Source: Macrothele yani (taxonomy: Eukaryota > Arthropoda > Arachnida > Araneae > Macrothelidae). From it: a DNA stretch of 64,000 nucleotides. The DNA is taken from positions 44,730,469 through 44,794,468 of the forward strand of contig CM076996.1 of assembly GCA_039090855.1 (NCBI GenBank). Direction: 5' to 3'. The notes under the pieces were generated by a model that searched no databases, was not told the origin of the DNA, and worked only from the letters and a program-made list of their open reading frames with translations. A program made the position numbers and the translations under genes. Shown here piece after piece: positions 10,961-20,400 of the stretch. Numbering within the stretch: position 1 is the first letter of the stretch; each line of letters begins with the position of its first letter.

Positions 10961-11142
10961 CATTTACCTTTATTCCTTTGTTTTCCCAGTTCAGTGATTG
11001 AAAGACATTTTCCAATGTGGCATTAAAGAGCTTCGGAGATATGGTGTCACCTTGTCTCATTTTCTTTCCAATTTTTATGTGTGCTGTATTTTCAAACAGC
11101 CGAATCTTTGCACTTGCATTTTCATAGATGTTATTAATAATA
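10961..11142 (-). pseudogene. LINE reverse transcriptase, middle part
   Basis: The minus frame reads IINNIYENASAKIRLFEN, then MRQGDTISPKLFNATLE, and ends at KGIKVN, where the DNA element interrupts it. The RQGDTISP block is RT motif B. Sequence upstream of 11142 is absent through 5' truncation. Confidence 0.88.
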
Positions 11143-11398
11143 TTAGAAGGTACCTCTTTCTAAATACCTTGGCTTTTGCAGCCGTTCGAACTTTGATTTC
11201 CCCCTTTTGAGGCTGCCCCTTTGTGACTTTCAGACTTCCTAGGAGTGTTCGCGTTCCTTTTGTGTTGTTCCCCCACCACTGATTGCCCGAGGGAGGCTAG
11301 AAGTCGTGTGGTTTAAAAATCGTCAAACCTCATGGGACACGTAGACTGCCATTTCATTACAATTCGTTTTGAGTGTGCATCGTTTCGGATCTTTAGCA

Positions 11399-11780
11399 AT
11401 GGAATCTTTTGAAGTCATTGAGACAACAACAAAAAAAAAAAAAAAACCCGTGTGCTTTACATAATGGTTATCGATATCGAATGAAAAGGAGAAATCAGAA
11501 TGGTTCCATAATGTGGATTTGCTCGAAAGAAAAGAGTGAAAAGTGTAAGGGGGTGGGGGATGTCTTCAAAGGAAAGCTTTGTTTTACAAGTAACAGATCA
11601 TACTTGTAAACCAAATTTAGCAGAGATTGATGTTAAAAAGAAATTACATAATGCCAAAAAGCGGGCCCGTGAAAAAGATCAACCACTTCCAACAATTTAC
11701 CGTGAAGAAATGACTGATAAACAAGTTCTATTTTTTGTATTTCAAATCAAGAAAAAGACACTGATAATTTTCATATAAAC
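11399..11780 (+). pseudogene. FLYWCH-type zinc finger protein remnant
   Basis: The start codon is at 11399 (MESFEVIETT, then poly-Lys). The frame continues with HNGYRYRMKRRNQNGSIMW, ICSKEKSEKCKG and, after a one-step frameshift near 11600, DHTCKPNLAEIDVKKKLHNA. The order N-G-Y, W-x-C, C and H-x-C is the FLYWCH zinc-finger pattern. FLYWCH fingers commonly accompany MULE transposases in animals. The basic KKRAREKDQPLPTIYREE tail is typical of the linker before a transposase domain, but nothing after it is recognisable. The first codons lie inside the left TIR of the host element. Confidence 0.72.
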
Positions 11781-12177
11781 AAGTTCTATTTTTTGTATTT
11801 TCAAATCAAGTAGGAAGGAACGACACATAATATGAAGATATGTATCTGAAAGGCGTGTTATAATGGCACTCATTATTTTGCGCTTTTCATTAAAAAAATT
11901 GTATTCGATCTCATTTTTGCTAATGGGAATGGCCAAAAAACAAAAACAAAAAAAACAAACAAAAATATTTTGGTTTTAAGAAATTTTTCTTCATAAAATT
12001 TAAAAGGTTCGGGTAATTTTAGGATAAACTGTTCAGTGTTTTTTGGAAGTTATCAGGATATGCACTTTTTTGTTAGTTCTTATTGTGTTTTGTAAACAAG
12101 TATGTGACATCTCATGTGAACATGCTACATATAAAACTACTAAAATTTAAATTAACGTAAACCACAAATTTTAAATT

Positions 12178-12487
12178 TATCAATCCACTGCTAAATCAAG
12201 GTTTCCCCAAGCTTCTTCTAAAAGTGTCTGTCTAAGTTAGTCTCCTTCCTGTCATTCCCGCATGCTTTCGAATTTCATCCAGCCATCTCCCACGTGGTCT
12301 TCTTCCGGGTCTTTTTATGTTCCTTGGTATCCAATCTAATACATCAGCAGTCCATCGGTGGTCCATTCTTTTAGCAGTATGTCTGGCCTATTGCCATTTC
12401 AGGGATTTTACTTTGATCACGATGTCTTCGACTTTGGCTATTTTCCTGATCCAAAAGTTCCTCTTCTTATCCTTCCTAGTTATGCCA
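12178..12487 (-). repeat. RTE-like LINE 3' fragment
   Basis: Minus-strand match to the C-terminal 100 residues of the LINE at 21-22.5 kb (WDWIP-type, RPRGRWLDEIRKHAG and QWIDK-like segments), more diverged and with frame breaks. It lacks the TGA-repeat tail. It lies inside the MULE-like element and directly abuts the satellite array. Confidence 0.75.
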
Positions 12488-13318
12488 TTATTATTAACTT
12501 GACTTGATATGTAAACATTGCGAATATGACATCGGTAGAATAAAAACTATTTAAAAGGCATAGGGCATATCAATTAATATTTAGTGCCTAAATAAAAGCG
12601 CAATGCTATTAACGTGACCCGATACGTAAACGTTATGAATATGAAGCCGATTACTAAAACCTGTTAGGAAGGCCTAGGACATATGAATTAATATTTAATA
12701 CATATAAGTAAATATGCAATATTATCATCTTGCGCAGATACCTAAACGTTGTGAATATGACATCGGTAGAATAAAAACTGGTAAAATGACCTAGTCATAG
12801 GGCCTATGAATTAATATTTTGTGCTTAAGTAAACACCCAATATTATTAGCATGATTTGCTGTGTAAACGTTGTGAATATGACATTGGTAGAATAAAAACT
12901 GATTAAAAGGCCTAGGCCTATGAATTAATATTCAGTGCCTAAGTAAAAGCGCAGTGCTATTAACTTGAGTTGATACGTAAACGTTATAAATATGAAGTCG
13001 ACGGATTAAAAACTGTTAAAAAGGCCTATGTCTAGGGCCTATGAATTAATATTTAGTGCCTAAGTAAAAGCGCAATATTATTACCTTTATTTGATGAGTA
13101 AACGTTGTGAATAGGGCATTCACAAGGTAAAAACTATTAAAAAGGCCTAGGCCTAGGGCCTATGAATTAATATTTACTGCCTAAGTGAAAGCACGATACT
13201 ATTAACTTAACTTCATATGTAAACGGTGTAAATAGGTCATTGCTAGAATAAAAACTGTTTAAAAGCCTGGGTCATATGAATTAATATTTAGTCCTTAAAT
13301 AAAAGTCAAGCATTATAA
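12487..13318 (+). repeat. ~120-bp tandem satellite, array 1
   Basis: About seven units. Each carries ATTAACTTGA, ATGTAAACGTTGTGAATATG, an AAAAAGGCCTAGGCCTA-like block and GAATTAATATTTAGTGCC. Spacing of the TTAACNTGA landmark is about 118-122 bp. Units are diverged by point changes and small indels. The same family forms arrays 2 and 3 at 38.4-41.1 kb. Confidence 0.88.
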
Positions 13319-13800
13319 AAAAATTCCACCTGACCGTCCTTTTCTGAACACAGCAAGAGTCATGCTGTAATTCCGTTGTTTTGTCGAACACTGTAGTTTT
13401 AAGAAATGTACTGAGTCACGACAATTTATTTCTTCAAATTAAAGTAAAATTCTCACTTGGCTTACATAGAACGTTTTCTGGAAATTTGTTTGGGGTTTCC
13501 AATTCAGTTCTCGCCGCCCCGGTAGCGTAGTGGTCTAAGCGATGGCCTCTGGTGATTCATCCGTAAGGGGCCCGGGTTCGAATCCCGGTGAGGCATGGAT
13601 GTTGTGTTTGTCTTACCGCACTGGCTCCCTCCCTTCCCTGGAACCAGTGACCCTAAATTAGGGACGGGCGACTGCTTATAGCCCATTGAGTTGCTCACGG
13701 TGGTTGTTAAACCTCCAATCAAAAAAAAAAAAAAAAAAATTTAGTTCTCAATGTAGGACCAAGAAACGGTAATCTTTATACCTTCCCCCCCCCCCATCTT
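13319..13800. repeat. Satellite-flanking sequence shared with the 39-40 kb structure
   Basis: The stretch beginning CTTCAAATTAAAGTAAAATT at about 13434, with GGCTTACATAGAACG and CCAATTCAGTTCTCAATG (interrupted by a SINE), is repeated at 39.83-39.95 kb next to array 3. It appears again reversed near 38.96-39.03 kb. Array 1 plus this stretch therefore looks like one arm of the foldback-like structure. Confidence 0.7.
13513..13739 (+). mobile_element. SINE1 copy 3
   Basis: Plus-strand copy from GCCGCCCCGGTAGCG to a poly(A) tail. The flanks AATTCAGTTCTC (left) and AATTTAGTTCTC (right) form a near-perfect 12-bp target duplication. Box B is intact; box A has one change. Confidence 0.92.
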
Positions 13801-14289
13801 TAACTTTTGTGGCCTTGCTCTAAACTCGGATGAACCGGCATGAAAATTCAGACAAACAAAAGAGCTATTTCCCGTCGTTAGGTACCTTGGAAAACTGCCA
13901 CACATAATTCGGAAACTTGGAAAACTGCTACACATTCAAACTGTGACTCGGAGGAACAGGAATTTGATTAATGAAAAACATGTGGCAGTTTTCGTGTGTG
14001 GCGGTTTACAGTGAATCGCACAGTTTTCCCGCTATGATCGTAAATGTTAGTCTTTTTCTTGCTATCTCTGCTTCCAGGAGACGTATTTAAAAAAAAAAAA
14101 AATCTTTCCTCAGCATACCTCTTCTTCTAACTGTTCGACGTGAAAATCCCTTTGTCTCCGATATCTTCCTTTATCTGCGGGAAATCTTTTGTGCACAGTT
14201 TATGAATGATTTTAAATATTTTATTCGTGTCGGAAGTATTCAAAAGACGTGCTCATTACAACCAAAAATTCTGTTCCATCTTTCTTCTT
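13801..14289. other. Unassigned interior of the MULE-like element
   Basis: AT-rich, with no coding frame recognised and short tandem phrases (CTTGGAAAACTGC(C/T)ACACAT twice near 13888-13935). Confidence 0.4.
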
Positions 14290-14537
14290 TGTTGTCTCAA
14301 TGACTCCAAAAGATTCCATTGCTAAAGATCCGAAACGATGCACATTCTAAAAGAAATTGCAATGAATGGCGAGCAATCAGTGGTGGGAGAACAAACGTCA
14401 CAAAAGGAACGCGGACACTCCTTGGAAGTCTGAAAGTCACAAAGTGGCAGCCTTGGTTTATCTCAAAAGGGTGGAGCGAAAGTATGAACGGCCGCAAAAG
14501 CTACATTTTCCGCACCGGCCGCAAAAGCGACCACTTC

Positions 14538-14653
14538 TGATGAATCAAGCTTCACCACCTGGTAATTCGACGGACCAGTCTGGGTGTGGAGGGTGCCAGG
14601 TGAACGCCACCTCCTCGCGTATGTTGTCCAAACGTGAAGTTTGGACGAGAAAG
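14538..14653 (+). pseudogene. Tc1-like transposase (family B), part 2 of 3
   Basis: Resumes exactly at the first catalytic motif: DESSFTTW, stop, FDGPVWVWRVPGERHLL, then KFGRES after a frame slip. It ends at a TA, where the second Tc1 (14654-15924) is inserted. The TGATGAAT at its start is the target duplication of the MULE-like element. Confidence 0.85.
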
Positions 14654-15924
14654 TAAGCACACCGGACAAAAAATTAGTCACCCCTAACAGACACGACAGT
14701 AGATAGTTACCGGTTGCAGAGAGGGTGCCGTGACAGCATTGTTGGGAAATGAATAGCACTGACGTGGTCTACAGGATCATTTCTGTCTCGTGCAGTGGTG
14801 AAGAGCAACGTGCGTGTTGAATTTAGTCTTCAATATGGGTCGTAAGACAAACGTCACTGAGTGCTAAAAAGGAGCTATCGTGTTTGGCCGTGCCCACGCA
14901 CACAAAGTGAATAAAGTCACCCAATTTGTTGGTGTGTCGAAGCGTACTGTCCAGCGGGTCTACAAACAGTAATGTAGTCCGCAGTCAGCTAAAACTCGGC
15001 GACTTAACTGTGGCCGGAAAACGATTCTCACCAACAGGGACCGCTGCCATGTTTCACGCGTAGTAACTGCAAATCGGTTTCAAACCAGTTAACAATTACT
15101 CCAAACAGTCAATGAAATTTCACTCCAACTAATTTCCGAAAGGACATTGCAAAGAGAACTGCATGCGATGGACATCTGGAGCAGAGTACCACGGAAGAGG
15201 TCTCTTTTAACAGCAAATCACAAAGTCGCACGTTATCAATGGGCTCAGAGGCACCAAAACTTTGCCGTTGAGGATTGGAAACGAGTAATTTGGTCTGATG
15301 AGTCTCGTTTTTGTTTATACTCCAATGATGGGGGGGGGCGACGAGTGCATCGCAGGCCCAATGAAGCCTTTAATCCTGATTGCGTCAAAGGTGTTGTTCA
15401 AGCTGGAGGGGTTCTGTGATGTTTTGGCGATGTTTTTCGTACCACGAAATGGGCCCTCGCGTTGCAGTGACGATGAATTTGAACCAGCATGCGTACCACC
15501 ACATTCTGAAGGATGAAGTGTTGCCCTTTGCCCTACATCTTCAGGAGCAGCATCACATTGCCTCCCCTGTCTTCCAGGACGACAATTGCCGTGTGCACAG
15601 GGCTAAAACTGTGTCTGAATGGCACGACGAACAATCACTGTCTTACCTCGACTGGCTCGCCAAATCCCCAGATTTAAATCATATTGAAAATCTGTGGGAT
15701 CATTAGGAACAGAAGGTGAAACGCCGGATTAGACACCCACGTACTCTGGCGGAACTTCGGAACCAATTCACGCATGAGTGGCTTCAAATCGATGTTCAAT
15801 ACATCCACAGCCTCGTGGAGTCTCTACCACACCGGATTCATGCTGTTATCAAGGCAAGAGGCGACATCACCCGTTATTAGCTAAGTTCTGCCAGGGGTGA
15901 CCATGTTTTTGGCCGGTGTGCTTA
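14654..15924 (+). mobile_element. Tc1-like element, family C (complete ends)
   Basis: Flanked by TA at 14654-14655 and 15923-15924. The left end is AGCACACCGGACAAAAAA with GTCACCCCT inside, and the right end is AGGGGTGAC...GGCCGGTGTGCT. Deleting the element and one TA restores a continuous reading of the family B transposase on both sides (GRES|IML). Confidence 0.92.
14835..15880 (+). pseudogene. Tc1-like transposase pseudogene (family C)
   Basis: Start MGRKTNVTEC at 14835. The N-terminal half shows VNKVTQFVGVSKRTVQRVYK and TNRDRCHVSRVVTANRF, typical of the helix-turn-helix domains, but carries three or more stops. The DDE domain is better kept: WSDESRFCLYSNDGGG, a stop after GGVL, FQDDNCRVHRAKTVSEW and SPDLNHIENLWDH followed by a stop. 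Catalytic Asp, Asp and Glu are all present with 34-residue spacing. It ends RGDITRY at 15880. The premature stops make it inactive. Confidence 0.87.
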
Positions 15925-16240
15925 TCATGCTGTAGGACTATTTTTCATGGTTTGGACGGGGTCCGATGGTTTCAGCACTCGAGAATCTTAACGCTAAGGA
16001 TCATAATGGCATTGTCGGCAATGCTGTGCTTTCAACATTATGGCAAGAGTTTGATGAAGATCCTTCCCTTTGCCAACACGACAATGTGTCCGTACAGAAA
16101 TTGTTTGATGAAATGGGTGTAGAAGAACTTAACTGCCTGCATAGAACGCCAATGTCAACCCGATGGAACAACTTTCGGATAAATTGAAACGCCAGCTGCG
16201 AGCCGTTGAACTCCCGGTAAGTGATGACGCGGAGAAGGGA
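15925..16240 (+). pseudogene. Tc1-like transposase (family B), part 3 of 3
   Basis: Continues FSWFGRGPMVSALENLNAKD, then NAVLSTLWQEFDEDPSLCQHDN with the second catalytic Asp, and LFDEMGVEELN. After a frame slip, NVNPMEQLSDKLKRQLRA retains the final Glu in the expected SPDLNPIEHLWDELKR position. A second copy of this family is at 44.3-44.9 kb. The 3' terminus of the element was not identified. Confidence 0.83.
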
Positions 16241-16815
16241 AAGGATTGACACAAATGTATCGCAAATACCCCTTGAGCCGCGCAATTGTTTCTTTATTTG
16301 ATCGCTCTTACGACTGAAACGCTTGTGTTATTCGTCAGCAACAGTTAAAAAGACGAAAAGGAAACGACTTTCTATACTGTTCCATTAGTTACGATATCTG
16401 AAAAATTTCCAAATTATTTTCTTTTTCATAGATTAATCACCTCTCATGAGCCTCCAAGACTGTAGGGAGTCTTCCGATCCTACCTCAAGATAACTGGTTC
16501 CAAGGAAAACACAATAAAATTCTTAGAACAAACACACACCCCTTGCTTCACCTGGTACCAGCTCTGACGATTCGCCAGAAACTCGCCCCAGGGATTTATA
16601 CACTGCAAATTTTTTCTGAAATTCACGACCCATTTCCCATTATTCCTTTCGTGAATTAACGAAGCATATTTCTCATACAACCTTTTCTGTGAAACGTCGG
16701 GGGAAAAAAACTGAGTTTTATGGATTTTTTGTACGCTAAAAAAATTCTGAATTTTAAGAAACCTTCCCGGAGCTCCCTTCGTGTGTTAGCGGTAAATTGG
16801 ACCGTTTTTAAAAGC
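16241..16815. repeat. Interspersed repeat also present at 52.2-53.6 kb
   Basis: The phrase TTCGTGAATTAACGAAGCAT with ATTTCTCATACAACC (16650-16683) recurs in reverse orientation at 53518-53560. Both sites are surrounded by similar TTTCTGAAATT/TTTTCCGTTAAT-style sequence. The following mariner is inserted in this repeat, which resumes after 18355. Family unknown. Confidence 0.55.
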
Positions 16816-16888
16816 TACAAGGTCTGTCCGGAAAGTAATGAGACTCATTCAATAACAGGCGTTTAATTAAAGTTATACTTACATAACA

Positions 16889-17938
16889 TTAAAATTCCTC
16901 GAAATAACTTCCTTGAACATCAATACACCGCTGCCAGGGGTTCTGCCACGCCGCGTAGCTTGCCTGGAAGTCGGGAACAGGGATCGCTTTCGAAGCATTC
17001 GTCGCGGCAGTTTGCACGTTTGTAACAGTCCCAAAATGGTGTCCTTTCAGGCTGGATTTGAGCCGGGGAAACAAAAAGAAGTCAACCGGGGCCAAGTCCG
17101 GGCTGTAGGGAGGTTGCGGCAGCGTTGTCACGTTGTGTTTCGCCAGAAACTCTCTCACTCTCAGCGACGCATGGCTCGGCGCATTATCGTGGTGAAGAAC
17201 CTAAGTGTTAGTGATCTCCGGGCGGACGCACGCAACTTTGTTCTTCAGCCGTTGAAGCACTTCCACGTAAAATACAGCATTGGCCGTTTGTCCGTGTGGT
17301 ACGAACTCCTTATGGACAACACCTTTACAGTCAAAGAAGACAATGAGCATCGATTTCATCTTCGATTTGCACATTCGAGCCTTCTTTGGTCGAGGAAACT
17401 CGGGAGTGTGCCACTCTGAGCTCTGTCATTTCGTCTTTGGATCTAACTCAAAGACCCACGTTTCATCACCTGTTATCCCTTTCTCCAAAAAATTCAGGTT
17501 CACTCCTCACACGGTCCACATGCTCACGAGAAATCGTCACACGGTTGTTCCTCTGTTCAACGGTCAAATCCTTAGGAACCAATTTGGCGCAAACTTTCCG
17601 CATCTGCAATTCTTGTGTGATGATTTCATGCACAATGGATTTCGAGAGCCCCACGTGCTCTGCTACCAATCTAACACTCAGACGTAAGTCCAAAACCGCT
17701 TTCACTTTTTCCACATTGTCTGAAGTGTGTGACGTTGAAGGGCGCCCTGGGCGTGGCTCATCCTCCACGCTCTCTCTTCCCTCTGTGAACGTTTTGTGCC
17801 ACCGAAACACTTATGCTTTCGATTAAAGCATCCTTCCCGTAGGCTTTCTGTATCATAGCAAGCGTCTCGGTCGCGGATTTTTCAAGTTTAACACAAAACT
17901 TTACCGCGTATCGTTGTTCGACACTCTTCTGCATTTTG
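16889..17938 (-). pseudogene. mariner transposase (DD34D) pseudogene
   Basis: Minus strand. It starts MQKSVEQRYAVKFCVKLEK near 17936 and ends FQASYAAWQNPWQRCIDVQG...FEEF at 16889. After an early frameshift, the HTH part reads FRWHKTFTEGRESVEDEP, PGRPST and VRLVAEHVGLSKSIVHEI. All three catalytic Asp residues are kept: TGDETWV near 17460, HHDNAPSHAS near 17175 and YSPDLAPVDFFLFP, with 34-residue spacing between the last two. One frameshift in the N-terminal part, another before GDETW and at least one stop in the middle disable it. Damage is light, which suggests a relatively young copy. Confidence 0.88.
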
Positions 17939-18042
17939 ACCGTTACGCAGCGCTCACACAGTTGTCCAAGCGATCCTCACTCTGTAAAAGCTCAGAGCCA
18001 ACTGAAGAGGCATCGATCGTTTTTTCTAACATACCCCGCCAC

Positions 18043-18260
18043 GCCGCCCCGGTGGCGCAGTGGTCTAAGCGATGGCCTCTGATCATTCGTCCGAACGGGG
18101 TCCGGGTTCGAATCCCGGTGAGGCATGGATGTTGTGTTTGTCTTACGGCACAAGCTCTCTCCCTTCCCTGGAGCCAGTGACCCTAAATTAGGGACGGGCG
18201 ACTGCTTATAGCCCATTGAGTTGCTCACGGTGGGCGTTAAAATTCCAATAAAAAAAAAAA
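18043..18260 (+). mobile_element. SINE1 copy 4 (inside the mariner)
   Basis: Plus-strand copy with intact boxes A and B and an A-rich tail. The target duplication ATACCCCGCC is at 18031-18040 and 18261-18270. Confidence 0.92.
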
Positions 18261-18444
18261 ATACCCCGCCCCCGTTACGCCCGGAGACTCCACCCTCCGG
18301 CCCTTTTGATTGGCCCAGGAAAAGTGGTCTCATTACTTTCCGGATAAACCTTGTATTAGGGGAAATTTTGAATTGAAAACTTTCCGAAATTCCTTCCGTA
18401 TATTAATGGTAAGTTGCCGTTTTTAAGAGGTTTTTAAAGAAAAT

Positions 18445-18505
18445 TCTAACTTACCCTCCCTCTGGAGTAAGTTGCTCTCCCAACTAAGCTGTACAGATGG
18501 AATGC
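18445..18505 (-). repeat. Degenerate SINE2-like tRNA fragment
   Basis: The minus strand reads CAGCTTAGTTGGGAGAGCAA followed by CTTACTCCAGAGGGAGG. This resembles the D-arm and anticodon region of the SINE2 head at 20.3, 58.0 and 58.3 kb. No box B is visible. Confidence 0.35.
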
Positions 18506-18537
18506 ACTGCTGAAGATTTGTCGCGTTGACACGTGAT

Positions 18538-19534
18538 TCACCTCTGTAGTACGTCACAATGACACGGAACATTGTTTTGCTGGAAGTACCCATCTCCATT
18601 AGGATAAACAATCAACACAACTGGATGGACTTGGTCGGCAGCGATATTTAAAAACCTTTGGGAGTCAGACGTTGCTCCACACGAAAGAAAGGGCCTTTGG
18701 CCGCCCCGGTGGCGCAGTGGTCTAAGCGATGGCCTCTGATCATTCGTCCGGAAGGGGTCCAGGTTCGAATCCTGGCGAGGCATGGATGTTGTGTTTGTCT
18801 TACGGCACTGGCTCTTTCCATTCCCTGGAACCAGTGACCCTAAATTAGGGACGGGTGACTGCTTATAGCCCATTGAGTTGCTCACGGTGGTCGTTAAACC
18901 TCCAATAAAAAAAAAAGGAAAGGGGCCCAAGCACTCCCACGAAAACATGCTCCAGACCATAACGTTGCCTCCGCCAGCTTGAAGACTAATGACGATGCAA
19001 GATGGGTCCATGCTTTCCGTGCTGCTGTCTCTATATCCTCACCCTTCCGTCTGTGTGGTAATTGAAAAAATTAATTCGTCGGATCACATTACCCTTTTCC
19101 ACTGATTTACTTTCCAATTCTTGTATTCCTGAGTGAACTGGAGGCGTTTCTTCTTCTTCTTCGCTGCAGATAGCAATGGCTTAAGGACAGGTCGTCTGCT
19201 TCTGTAGCCCATATGATGTAATGTGTGGCGAACTACAGGGTTGGCGAACTGTACGTTGATAGGTCATCGGACTCGGTCCCTGATTCAGATTATCTGTAAT
19301 CTGACGAAGTGTGGCCCATCTGTTGGACTGAACAAGTCTGTCTGCTATCCGCTCAGCTCGAGCATCCACTAGCCGTTAACGACCACACGTCTTGTGGTCC
19401 ACTCTCTGTAAATTTCAACAACTGCTCCCCTCGAATATTTCACAAGTGCAGCCGTTTGGCTGATGCCCGCACCAGTGCTTCGAGCACAACGATCATCCAC
19501 GTTCAAAGACCGTCAGATCGTGTCTTTTACCCAT
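18538..19534 (-). pseudogene. Tc1-like transposase pseudogene (element J)
   Basis: Start MGKRHDLTVFERG at 19534. It then shows DARAERIADRLVQSNRWATL and RQITDNLNQGPSP (helix-turn-helix regions), DPSCIVISLQAGGGNVMVWS, FSWECLGPF, the SINE, and after it QRFLNIAADQVHP and YFQQNNVPCHCD. The second catalytic Asp has become Asn (QQNN). Several frameshifts and stops occur, and the final Glu region is missing. Confidence 0.82.
18700..18916 (+). mobile_element. SINE1 copy 5 (inside Tc1 element J)
   Basis: Plus-strand copy from GCCGCCCCGGTGG to an A tail, with box B read as GGTTCGAATCCTGG. Flanks share an AAAGGGCC-like repeat, so the target duplication is imperfect. Confidence 0.88.
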
Positions 19535-19555
19535 TATTTCTTGCGAAATGCACTT

Positions 19556-19780
19556 TTTTTTTTTTTTTTTTTGATGGGAGGTTTAACGACCACCGTGAGC
19601 ATCTCAATGGGCTATAAGCAGTCGCCCGTCCCTAATTTAGGGTCACTGGTTCCAGGGAAGGGAGAGAACCAGTGCCGTAAGACAAACACAACATCCATGC
19701 CTCACCGGGATTCGAACCCGGACCCCGTTCGGACGAATGATCAGAGGCCATCGCTTAGACCACTGCGCCACCGGGGCGGC
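19556..19780 (-). mobile_element. SINE1 copy 6 (inside Tc1 element J)
   Basis: Minus-strand copy with a poly(T) tail at 19556. The 12-bp target duplication CGAAATGCACTT is at 19544-19555 and 19781-19792. It sits just upstream of the transposase start of element J. Confidence 0.93.
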
Positions 19781-19903
19781 CGAAATGCACTTCATTAGTC
19801 TCTGTATGCCTTCAGTGTTCCGTTTTTTATTCCGATTCAGCCATCTGGCATCTGCAAGATCTGCGGGACAGCTACTTTGCATAAAATCTTATGGTGGTCA
19901 TAA

Positions 19904-19947
19904 TACGCTCATCGTCAAAATAATAGTTCTACCCAGAAGGACGTGTC
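19904..19947 (-). repeat. Isolated 3' terminus of Tc1 family A
   Basis: TACGCTCATCGTCAAAATAA, CCCAGAAGGACGTGTCC. It corresponds to the last ~45 bp of family A in reverse orientation and is cut off right after the GGACGTGTC inner sequence. No transposase sequence follows. Confidence 0.7.
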
Positions 19948-20194
19948 CAGCGTTGCATTCAGAGATTTTTTTTCGGGGTGGCAATTACAAATTTTGAGGC
20001 TGAAGAACGCAAGTGATTAAAAATGGGAAAATATTATACTTTTGCTGTAATTCAATAATGCACCATAGATTACACCATGGGGTGGTGTAAAATATTAAGG
20101 ATCCTAGTAAGATAACGCTGTGCTGGAGAAAATATCCCCCCCACCAAAAAAACCCCCCATTAGGAGTGGTAAAAATGTCCTCGTCTTACTACAA

Positions 20195-20400
20195 GCGTGT
20201 TTCTGATTAATTATTAGGGAATATAACGAAGTAAATTTCTCCGTCATTTTTGGTCCACGCCGGGGATCGAACTCGAGTCCACTTATTCCGGAACAAGTCG
20301 CTCTACCAACTGAGCTACGCAGACGTTCGTTCTTGCTGCTATCTGCCTTTATGTTGTGTGCGTCCTGCGGGGCAGGCACGTCACAGGAATCATTAGTGTT
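20195..20400 (-). repeat. SINE2 / tRNA-containing repeat, copy 1
   Basis: The minus strand contains GCGTAGCTCAGTTGGTAGAG (box A) and GAGTTCGATCCCCGG (box B), followed by AAAATGACGGAGAAATTTAC and TTCGTTATA. The upstream stretch with GACGCACACAACATAAAGGC is conserved among all three copies (others at 57968 and 58287). It resembles a tRNA with the first stem nearly intact, but the anticodon loop region is a TTCCGGAA palindrome, so no isotype is assigned. Confidence 0.75.

Larger units (their letters stand above)
8501..11142 (-). mobile_element. 5'-truncated RTE-like LINE, split by a DNA transposon
   Basis: Minus-strand LINE whose 3' tail is a (TGA/TCA)n simple repeat at 8501-8525. Its 5' truncation is at 11142. 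A 9-bp target duplication TTAGAAGGT lies at 8492-8500 and 11143-11151, which marks target-primed integration into the left TIR of the MULE-like element. The LINE is the same family as the copy at 21.0-22.5 kb. Confidence 0.88.
8412..14537. mobile_element. MULE-like element with long terminal inverted repeats, heavily invaded
   Basis: The left terminus begins AGGTGTCGTCGCTTTTGCGG and the right terminus, read in reverse, GAAGTGGTCGCTTTTGCGG. Both continue with CGGAAAAYGTAGCTTTTGCG and then about 200 bp of matching sequence (11168-11430 against 14290-14500 reversed). The left end carries extra copies of a 27-bp GCTTTTGCGGCC unit. The target duplication is TGATGAAT (8404-8411 and 14538-14545), 8 bp. 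Long TIRs, 8-9 bp duplications and a FLYWCH domain fit Mutator-like elements. No MULE transposase is present, so the copy is non-autonomous. It contains an RTE LINE, LINE and satellite pieces and a SINE. Confidence 0.75.
16816..18355 (-). mobile_element. mariner-like element with complete TIRs, carrying a SINE
   Basis: TA-flanked. The left end is CAAGGTCTGTCCGGAAAGTA and the right end, in reverse, CAAGGTTTATCCGGAAAGTA. Without the SINE it is about 1.31 kb, the normal mariner length. Confidence 0.93.
18423..19900 (-). mobile_element. Tc1-like element J, truncated, carrying two SINEs
   Basis: Minus-strand Tc1 copy whose 5' side ends near 19900 with GGTGGTCATAAT, close to the terminus of families F-H. 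Its 3' side fades before 18423, where a degenerate tRNA-like stretch occurs. It is interrupted by SINE1 copies at 18700 and 19556. Confidence 0.72.

Noticed and set aside
16913..17826. Three plus-strand open frames of 135-168 residues
   Set aside because: Antisense shadows of the mariner transposase on the minus strand, with no domain of their own.
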